Shown: piece by piece, positions 21,937-30,358 of the stretch
Numbering within the stretch: the stretch's first letter is position 1
Layout of the letters: each line of letters opens with the position of its first letter
From: Torymus aiolomorphi
Lineage: Eukaryota; Arthropoda; Insecta; Hymenoptera; Torymidae
Length of the DNA stretch: 64,000 nt
Direction of reading: 5' to 3'
NCBI GenBank assembly: GCA_036365515.1
Contig: CM070876.1
Location: 42,267,695 to 42,331,694 of the forward strand
Program-made: the position numbers and the translations under genes
Notes under the pieces: model-generated
Databases searched by the model: none
What the model was told of the DNA's origin: nothing
The model's input: only the letters and a program-made list of their open reading frames with translations

Positions 21937-23124
21937 TGTATGTGTGTGTGTGTGTATGTATGTCCGTCCGTATACGCTGATATCTCATAATCTACTCGAC
22001 CGATTTTAATGGGAGAGTGATCATTTTTTTAGATTTTGCTTCCACAATTGGGGTCAATATTTTATTTTTGTAAAATTTAATTTTTTTTTTATAGACATTT
22101 TTTAATTTTCAACATTTTTTTTTTCGATTTTTTTAATATTTAGAACAAATATTGTTTATATATCATGAATTCTCTGTATGTAGGATAAAATTATCTACAA
22201 TTTAAAAAAAAAAAAAGTCGGTAGCTATATTTCGTCATAAGTTATTGATGAAAACGTAATTTTTTGTAAATAGGTTATATTTCGAAATTAAAAAAAGATA
22301 TTAACATGAATATTTTTTTGATTATAAAGGATATTAAGTACTATAACTTACTAAATTTTTAGGTTATTTTTTCATTATTTTTTGAGAAAAAAAATAATTT
22401 ATAAAAAAAAGTGATTTTTTTTGTCGTTCAATAACTATAGTAAAATTGGCTCAATCACTTTAAAATTCTTTGTAGGGGTAGATTTTGTATACCAAACGAG
22501 TGTGTTCCTTGGGCAAAAGGATTGATCCATAAATTTCGAAGATATTTAAGGTTAAAATTTTTTTCAAATTTTTTTTAAATCGTAATTTCTCGAGAACGGT
22601 TCTATGTATCTAAATGGGGTGGGTGATATTCGAAAGAGAATTAAATTACCTATATTTTCTAAAAAAAATTAATTCTCTAGCTATCGTGGTTTTTTTGTTA
22701 TTAACAAAAACGTAAAAATTGAAAAATGAAAAAAAATGAGTTTTATATGTTCAACTATTACAAGAGTAAAATTGTTTTATTCGCTTCAAAATTCATTGTA
22801 GAGGTATATTATTGATAGTTCTCGGATGAGTTCTTTTGGCAAAGTGATTGATAAATTTAAGATATATTTGAGGTTAAAAATTTTCTAGACATTTAACTCT
22901 AAATATCAGTTGCAAATTTATAGGCAATTGTGATATATATTTTATGTATGTGAAATTTTGTGGAAATGTATAATCTATAAAAATTTGAATAAATTATGTT
23001 GGAGTTTTGTTATTTCTGTCTTTCTGAAGTATTAAATTTTAAATATTGGAATAAAAAATTAATTAAAGGAATCAGTAAATTAAGTTTGAGGAAGCTACGT
23101 GCCAATGAATTGGCAGTGGTTTTT
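21748..23124 (-). mobile_element. Non-autonomous Helentron-like copy, inverted (third insertion in the Rep gene)
   Basis: Read on the minus strand, the 5' end is CCACTGCCAATTCATTGGCAC (about 23119 downwards) with the subterminal GCTTCCTCAAAC. The body follows, then a GT/CA microsatellite (about 21869-21960), TTACTATCACAAA and the terminal hairpin GCTTCCTC-TAT-GAGGAAGC (21766-21748). It splits a Phe-Phe pair of the Rep protein inside a T-run, in line with insertion between Ts as described for Helentrons. It has no coding capacity. Confidence 0.8.
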
Positions 23125-24708
23125 TGCTTGGTATTTACTATCTGAAAATATTAATGGTAATAATATTTGGAAGGAATTTAATAACTTTTTCATAGAAGAT
23201 TTTAAAGATGATAAATTAAACAATGCCCTCATACAAATAAATGAAATATTATCATTAAACGAAAAATCATGTATAGATTTGGATTGCATGAACCAAATAA
23301 AATCTTAAAAGTTGAATGTAATGAAGTTAATAAGACTGAAATTTTATTCTGTGAAGAAATGTTTAGTAACATGTATACTCAACTAAATTTAGAACAAAAG
23401 TATATTTTTGAGAAATTATTAAATAATGAACATAAGATTCATTTTATAGACGATCCTGGTGGTTCAGGTAAAACATTTTTATACAAAACATTAATTTTTT
23501 ACTTTTTGTCAAAAGAAAAAAAAATGTTATCAATGGCTTGGACTGGTATTGCGTCAATACTATTACCAAAAGGAATGACAAGTCATAAAACATTTAAATT
23601 ACCTTTAGATTTAGAAAGTATAGAAAGTGCATTTTTAAAATTAGACTCTGATAAGAAAAAATTACGGGAAGTAGATGCAGTAATTTGGGACGAAGCATCA
23701 ATGATACCAAAAAAAGCTTTAGACATTGTAGATAAAACATTAAGAGATGTTTGTAATAATAATTTACCATTTGGGGGGAAATTAATTGTATTAGGAGGAG
23801 ATTTTCGGCAAATTCTTCCAGTTATTAAAAACGGTTGTAGAAACACAATTATACAAGAAACAATAAAATATTCAGATATTTGGCCACTTTTCAATATAAT
23901 GAAGTTAAAAAAAAATATTCGTTCTAACAATGAAGAATTCGCTTCATTTTTATTAGATATTGGAGAGGAAACAATTAATCCATTCAAAGTACCAAACAGT
24001 TGGAAAACTGACGATGTTTGTTTGAAAATATATAAAGATATAAATTATAATTTATCTATGAATAGTGTCATTTTAACGTCTCATAATGAAGATTCAACTA
24101 TTCTGAATAATAAAATATTAAAATTGATCGATAGTGATGAAATGACTTATTATACTATAGATACTGCTACATATAAAGGTGTTGATCTATCAGATGATAA
24201 TATTTACATAAATTTTCCTATTGAATATTTGCATAATATTCGTGAAGGTTTACCTCCACATAAATTAAATCTGAAAATTAATGCGATAGTAATGTTAATA
24301 AGAAACTTAAGTATAAACGATGGTTTATGCAATGGAACGCGATTAAAAATAATTAGACTATTTAAATACAATGTAGAAGCCGAAATAATAACAGGTGAAA
24401 AATCAAGAAATAAAGTTTTTATACCGAGAATAATATTAACTAGCAGAATCGTCTTCATTACCATTTATAGTTAATAGAAAACAATTTCCTATCCTCTTAG
24501 CTTTTTGTATGACAATAAATAAATCAGAAGGACAAAGTTTTGATGCTATAGGTATTTATATTAGAAAACCATGGTTTGGCATGGACAATTATATGTTGCA
24601 CTATCTAGATGTAGGAATCCTAATAATATATTTATTCAAAATGATTCGGAAAATACAGAGGAAATTATCAATATTGTGTGGAAAGAAATTTTTGATGAAC
24701 AATTATAA
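23125..24708 (+). pseudogene. Helitron/Helentron Rep-helicase, segment 4 of 4: Pif1-like helicase
   Basis: This is the helicase domain that unwinds the transposon strand. After FAWYLLSENINGN the frame shifts near 23268 and continues to the Walker A motif DDPGGSGKTFLYK (about 23452), TAWTGIAS-type motif, Walker B VIWDEASM (about 23680), GGDFRQILPV, and LCNGTRLKI. A further shift near 24442 brings in MTINKSEGQSFDAIGI (24509 on). Another near 24576 brings in GQLYVALSRCRNP, the normal C-terminal Pif1 motif, ending with a stop at 24706-24708. All helicase motifs are present, so decay is recent or mild, but three indels prevent translation. Confidence 0.85.
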
Positions 24709-24793
24709 TTATTCTTATATTTATTATGTAATAAAATTACAAATTATTTTTTATAATATTTATATTAATTCAAAGTATATTAAATTAAAAAAC

Positions 24794-25192
24794 ATGGCAG
24801 ACCAAGGTGATGTAAAACCAATACCATTACGTTGGGATCCAAAAGAAAAAAAATTTATAGAAGTTCACACCATTGAACAAGCTCAAATTTTAGACGATTT
24901 AAATAAACAGTTGTTAGAACATGACCACGAGGACAATAATTATATGAACAATTTAATAGATGAATACAATAATCATTTAAACCAAAATAAAACAGAATTT
25001 CCAGTATTATGGGATCCAGAAAAAAAATGTAGACGTGTATACATTGGAAGAAGAAAATCGACTGTCCGAATTAAATACAAAAATAGAAGAAAATATAAAA
25101 GAAACAAATAAGTATAATGAATATTTAGAGGAATCATTGAAAGAATATAATTTAAATTATATAAAAAGTCTAATTGAAAGCCTTAGTAGATA
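24794..25192 (+). pseudogene. Small ORF downstream of the helicase, WDP-repeat protein with coiled-coil tail
   Basis: I do not recognise this protein. It starts at ATG 24794 (MADQGDVKPIPLRWDPKEKK) and carries two related blocks, IPLRWDPKEKKF and FPVLWDPEKKC, about 60 residues apart. The listed frame stops at 25109-25111 after a basic run. A one-base shift near 25030-25045 would instead give an acidic heptad-like tail (EENRLSELNTKIEE, YLEESLKEYN) ending at 25190-25192, immediately before the right repeat array. The shift and the tail are my reading. It lies 85 bp after the helicase stop and inside the terminal inverted regions, so it probably belongs to the large element. Confidence 0.5.
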
Positions 25193-26491
25193 ATTGGTCT
25201 GCTTTCAGCGACCTTCAAAATTGGTCTACTTTTATTGACTTTTAAATTAAAAAAAAATGTATTAAAAAATGTCTTAATTGATCTGCTATCAACAACATTA
25301 TTAAAAAATGTTTTTAAAATCGGTCTGCTATCAGCGACCTTTAAAATTAGTCTCCTATTAACGATCTTCAAAACCAGTCTGTTATCAGCGACCTTTGAGA
25401 TCGGTCTGCTATCAGCGACCTTCAAAATTGGTCTGCTATCAATGACCTTCAAAATCGGCCTGCTATCAGACCTCCAAAATTGATTAACTTTCAAAAATCG
25501 GTCTGCTATCAGCGTCCTTCAAAATCGGTCTGCTATCAGCAACCTTCAAAATAGGTATGACATATATATGTCAGTATTCAGACCTCCAAAATAGATTAGC
25601 TTTCAACAACCTTTAAAATTAATATATTTTCAATGACTTACAAACTGATCTTTTGCTTAACCTTCAAAATCGATCTACTTTTAGAATTCAACAACGGTTT
25701 CGATTTAAGTTTCGGTCTGCTTTCAGCGACCTTCATAATTAATATTTTTAGCGTCATACTTTGAGCGACCTTTGAAATCAATATGAAGTTCAAAAGCTTT
25801 GAATGACTTTCAAGTTTAAAATTTATGTTATTTAAATAACTATAAAAATGTTTAAAAATATAACATATGTTTATTTAATAGAATAAAAGTAATACTTGAA
25901 AATTATACAGTTTTTTAACAGAGGAATAGGCCTTTTTTACTAACTTTTTATTACAAAAACAAAAAATGACATATTTAATGGAAAATGAATTCAAAGATAG
26001 TAAAAAAGGGGAAACCTCTATAAAAAAAGGCACCTACCTATCTACCTCTTGGGTGGCGTGGAAAAGATAGACTTTTTATATCTTTTATATATTATATAGA
26101 GTCTCTGTCACTGTTCAGCCCATATATTACCTTTACCTAGAGATATACAATTTCCTCATATGTCGTACAGAAAATTATTTGTGCTTATCCATAATTTCAG
26201 GATCAAGCGAAGGCACAACTCGCGTGCGTTCGTGGTCCTCATTGCTACCGAAGGCAATATACAATTTTTCCACATACCGTACAGAAAGTTATTTGTACTT
26301 AATCTTTGATTTCAGGGTCGAAAACGTCACATAACCTCACTGCTAGAAACTGTGATGCCTATGCTCGTACGTTAAATATTTTTTAGCTAAAGACTTATGA
26401 TTCTTACTTTTTTTTAATAATATCTATATAATAATCTCTACTATATTTTTTAATTTTAGAATAAAAACTGATAAATAAAAAGTCCACTTAC
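25193..26491 (-). repeat. Right terminal inverted region of the large element
   Basis: This is the inverse of 404-1690. The inner part (25193-25560) is the array of GGTCTGCTATCAGCGACCTTCAAAA-type repeats. The middle shares TTCAACAACGGTTTCGATTT and CAAAAGCTTTGAATGAC with the left arm. The outer end is TCCACTTAC. A second, partly duplicated block, TTTCTGTACG...TTGTATAT, occurs at about 26140-26290, making this arm longer than the left. Confidence 0.65.
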
Positions 26492-26571
26492 TAATGGGGG
26501 GTTGGCGAGCGGAGCGAGCAGGGGGGGTACCCCCCCCTAGTATATATATAATCTTATCTTTTATTTTGTAT
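26492..26571 (+). other. Remnant between the right arm and the polymerase 3' exon, with splice acceptor
   Basis: An 80-bp spacer contains a perfect 16-bp palindrome, GGGGGGGTACCCCCCC (26521-26536), GGCGAGCGGAGCGAGC, and then an AT/pyrimidine-rich stretch ending in TTACAG at 26571, a good splice acceptor. It joins in phase with the donor at 404. Confidence 0.7.
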
Positions 26572-28607
26572 TACAGATATAGAGGTGCAGCATACCGTAC
26601 ATGTAATCTAAACTATCAGGATTCGCAAACAATACCTGTAATATTTCATAATCTTAGTGGATATGATGCTCACTTTATAATAAAAGATATTGCTACTAAT
26701 ATTGAAGGAAGAATTAGCCTTTTACCCCTAATAAAGGAACGATATATATCTTTTATCAAACATATTAAAGGAAGTAAAGTGAGCTTTCGATTCATTGACT
26801 CATACAGATTCATGGCTTCATCACTAGAGAAATTAGAATCATATCTTGAAGAATTAAACATTCTAAAAAGAGAATTTTCATTAGATAAACCATTGACAGA
26901 AAAAAATTTAATCTATTGAGAGGAAAAGAAGTTTTTCCATACGATTATATGGATTCTGAAGAAAAACTTAACATTACAGAACTTCCATTAAAAGAACAAT
27001 TTTATAGTACTTTAAGTAATAGGCATATATCTGATGAGGATTATGAACATGCTAAGAATGTTTGGGAAATATTTAACATATCAAATTTAGGTGAATATTC
27101 AGATCTATATCTGAAAACAGATGTGTTGCTATTGGCTGAAGTTTTTGAAAATTTCCGTAATAGTTGCCTTAATACTTATGGTTTAGATCCAGCACACTAC
27201 TACACGACACCAAGTCTAACGTGGGATGCTATGCTTAAGTACACAAATATTGAACTAGAATTACTCACCGATATTGATATGTTAATGTTTTTTGAGCGCG
27301 GTATAAGAGGTGGTGTAAGTCAGTGCTCTAACCGTTATGCTCGAGCAAATAATAAATATATGAGAGATGCTTATAAAGCAGATGAAGAGTCTAAATATCT
27401 CATTTATTTTGATGCAAATAACCTCTACGGTTTTGCCTTGATGCAATCGCTACCTTATGGAGGCTTTGAATGGGTGGATCCCTCCATAGATTTTAATGTT
27501 CCAGATGATTCGCAAGTTGGTTACGTCCTTGAAGTAGATTTAGAATATCCACAAGATTTACATGATGCACATAAGGATCTACCGTTTTGTCCAGAGCATA
27601 TAAAACTTTCCAACTCATTACAAACTAAACTTATGACTACATTATATAATAAAAAGCGTTATGTACTTCATTATCGAAATTTAAAACAAGTTGTTGCAAA
27701 CGGTCTTAAACTTGTGAAAATCCATAGAATTTTGAAATTTAATCAAAAACCCTGGTTAAAATCATACATAGATTTAAATACTAATATGAGAAAAGAAGCT
27801 AAAAATGATTTTGAAAAGAATCTGTACAAATTAATGAATAATGCAGTATTTGGTAAGACTATGGAAAATGTTCGTAAACGAGTTAATATAAAATTAGTAA
27901 CTACATGAAAAGGTCGCTACGGTGCAGAATCATTTATTGCAAAGCCAAACTTTCATAGTTACTCAATCTTTAATAGTCATCTTGTAGCAATACAACTCGA
28001 AAAAACTGAAGTATTTTTCAATAAACCAATTTATGTTGGAATGTGTGTTCTAGATCTCTCAAAAATTCTTATGTATGAGTTTCATTACAATTATGTGAAA
28101 CAAAAATGGGGTGAATACTGTAAGTTATTATACACAGATACAGATAGTTTAATATATGAAATATGCAATTTTGATATATATGAAATAATAAAAGAAGATA
28201 TTAATAAATTTGATACATCTGATTATCCACTTGAAAACATATTTAAAATACCTCAAGTGAATAAAAAAGTAGTTGGTCTTATGAAAGATGAAATGAATGG
28301 TAAAATTATAACTGAATTTATTGGTTTAAGTAAAATGTATAGTATAAGAGTAGATTGCATTAAGAAGGTTAAAGGTATACAATCTGAAGTTGTTGAGAGA
28401 ACAATTAGTTTTGATGGTTATGTACAATGTTTGCAAAATATGTCCACCCAAAGTAGAGAGCAATGTATCATTCACTCTAAATTACACACCGTGAGCACTC
28501 AAACATATGTTAAAATTGCATTGAGCCCTTATGATGATAATAGAAAGTTGTTATGTAATACTACGGATACACTTCCATGGGGGCATTATAACGTTATTAA
28601 TAAATAA
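26572..28607 (+). pseudogene. Family B DNA polymerase (Maverick/adintovirus-like), 3' exon
   Basis: This is the rest of the polymerase. The endonuclease-VII-like zinc motif is completed by [10 protein letters not shown]. It is followed by the ExoII block [14 protein letters not shown], Exo[16 protein letters not shown], motif [15 protein letters not shown] (about 27400), the motif B block [14 protein letters not shown] (about 27833), and motif C YTDTDSLIYE (about 28129). A one-base shift in an A-run near 26900 separates two frames (26572-26919 and 26916-27908). A TGA at 27906-27908 interrupts the second just before GRYGAE, and the frame is open again to the stop at 28605-28607. All exonuclease and polymerase residues I can recognise are present. 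The protein ends YNVINK. The element ends of the host Maverick-like unit are not visible. Confidence 0.85.
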
Positions 28608-29197
28608 AAAGTATATATAAATCATTTAATGTTGTTTTACTCATTACTAAGAGTATTATTTTCAACTAATTATAAGCCTATTTCACACACACACACACAT
28701 ACACACACGCACATACACTAACTCACTCACACACTCACTCACTCACTCACTCACTCACACACACACATATTGAAAATATAACATACGATTTGGTTTTATG
28801 AATCCTATAGTCAAAATAAGGATCCCTTCTTACTTTACCAAATATCAACAACAAAAAGTTACATCCAAATCCTACAGAGATACTATCAATCAATGATATA
28901 AGATACCCTTTGTCCCAATTTTTAAGGTGAATTTTCCTCTCAAAATCCCGGCCCTCTAATGGTTAAAGAGAGGATACACTTCCATGAGGGCATTATAACG
29001 TTATTAATAAATAAAAAGTATATATAAATTATTTAATGTTGTTTTACTCATTACTAATAGTATTATTTTCAACTAATTATAAGCCTATTTCACACACCCA
29101 CACACGCACACACACTCACTCACTCACACACTCACTCACTCACTCACTCACACACACACACACACCCACACCCACACACACGCGCACATACACACAA

Positions 29198-29233
<36 letters not shown>

Positions 29234-29336
29234 TGAAAATATAACATATGATTTGGTTTTATGAATCCTATAGTCAAAATAAGGATCCCTTCTTACTTTA
29301 CCAAATATCAACAACGAAAAGTTGCATCCAAATGCT
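28573..29336 (+). repeat. Tandem duplication of the polymerase tail with CA/CACT microsatellites
   Basis: The last codons and 3' flank of the polymerase (CTTCCATGGGGGCATTATAACG...) at 28573 recur at 28979 as CTTCCATGAGGGCATTATAACG. Both copies go through GTATATATAAAT to CA/CTCA repeats (28685-28768 and 29091-29230), then TATTGAAAATATAACATA and AAGGATCCCTTCTTAC. The period is about 405 bp. The second copy has a longer microsatellite. Confidence 0.9.
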
Positions 29337-29489
29337 TAAAGATTTACTCATTTAAGTTATTTTAAATAACTATATATGCCAGGTATTAGATTTATTTTTC
29401 AGAATTTTTTTCTTTATAATTGTATATAAAAGAGTTCATAAAATTTTACTCGTAGTATAGTAAATAATTCTTAGAAAATAAGTTATCTT

Positions 29490-29807
29490 TGTTGGAGGTC
29501 GTGGTGAGATTAATTAGAACTCTTTTATTAATACTTAAAGAAAGACTAGTTTATTGGTGGTATAACAATTATAATCGACGCTTGCCTGCGCCATGCGCAA
29601 GATGTTACATGCTGGGCGTCCGAGACTAGAGAGCGAGTATAGCGCGTCGCTCGCTGCTGCTCGAGCTACCTTCTTACTCACAGACACACTAGGGAGGGGA
29701 GACTTACATGTGTGCATACGTGTGTCGCGCGCGCTGTCTGTATTGTAATGGAACTTGAACTCGCTGAGGTTCCTTTCGCACAATGTATATGTATCACATT
29801 CCCATCA
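29490..29807 (-). repeat. Copia 3' LTR (318 bp)
   Basis: TGTTGGAGG... at one end and ...CCCATCA at the other (plus-strand order). It contains about 125 bp (after AGAAAGA, roughly 29546-29675) that are absent from the other LTR. The rest is nearly identical. The outer CCCAACA has become CCCATCA on the internal side. Confidence 0.9.
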
Positions 29808-29819
29808 TGCCTCCTACAT
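29808..29819 (-). promoter_or_regulatory. Copia polypurine tract
   Basis: On the minus strand GTAGGAGGCA directly precedes the 3' LTR. It is the expected plus-strand primer for Copia elements. Confidence 0.65.
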
Positions 29820-30332
29820 ATGAGGCGTTTCACGTCAGCTCTCCAGGCGCGGCGCGCGAGCGCGAAATCATGCTGTTTTTAGCTTGTGTTTGAAGGGCTA
29901 AGATCTATCTAAAAAAAATAATCCCCAAGTGATTTCGATGTATTTTTTCCTCAGCTTTCCGATGGTGCTATTAGTTTCTCAAAAATTTTCAATTCTAACC
30001 TCGAAAAAACATAAAACGTGTTATATCTCAAAAACTATATTTTTAATATTTTTTTTGACCTGCTAGATCGAAAGAGGAGGAAATTTTACATGGATATAGC
30101 CTTTTTCTACATAGGGGTTTTTTTATTTTTTCGAGATATTATTCAAGAAATACTTAGAATTGAAAATTTTTGAGAAACTAATAGTACCATCGGAAAGCTG
30201 AGGAAAAAATACATCGAAATCACTTGGGGATTATTTTTTTTAGATACATCTTAGCCCTTCAACCACAAGCTGAAAACAGCATGATTTCGCGCTCGCGCGC
30301 CGCGCCTGGAGAGCTGACGTGAAACGCCTCAT
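29820..30332. mobile_element. Foldback/MITE inserted in the Copia 3' region (513 bp)
   Basis: ATGAGGCGTTTCACGTCAGC at the left is matched by its inverse at the right. The arms of about 190 bp include GGCGCGGCGCGCGAGCGCG, a CATGCTGTTTT block, and ATAATCCCCAAGTGATTTCG. The centre (about 30010-30145) is AT-rich. It lies between the pol stop codon and the polypurine tract, so it does not break coding. A short AT target duplication is likely but ambiguous. Confidence 0.85.
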
Positions 30333-30358
30333 ATATATTGTGCGCTTACATTAATATC

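Larger units (their letters stand above)
404..26491. mobile_element. Large TIR-bounded element occupying the polymerase intron, carrying a Helitron-type gene
   Basis: The left side (about 800-1690) and right side (about 25193-26378) are inverted copies of each other. Both hold the same CATAGGC...TTTCTAG...GAGGTTATGTGA block, the same 'CCACGCCACCCAAGAGGTAGATAG' block and the same short GGTC/CAGACC repeats. At the extreme ends GTAAGTGGA (404) faces TCCACTTAC (26483-26491), and a TTATATAGAT block also matches in inverse. Between them lie Rep-helicase segments and a small ORF. I infer one element of about 26 kb, swollen by later insertions. The left end is interrupted by a C-rich stretch, so the outermost limits are less certain than the inner arms. 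A clear target duplication was not found. Confidence 0.6.

Noticed and set aside
28573..29336. Possible LTR pair flanking CA repeats
   Set aside because: The copies are direct tandem repeats of polymerase coding end and flank, without TG...CA ends or a target duplication.
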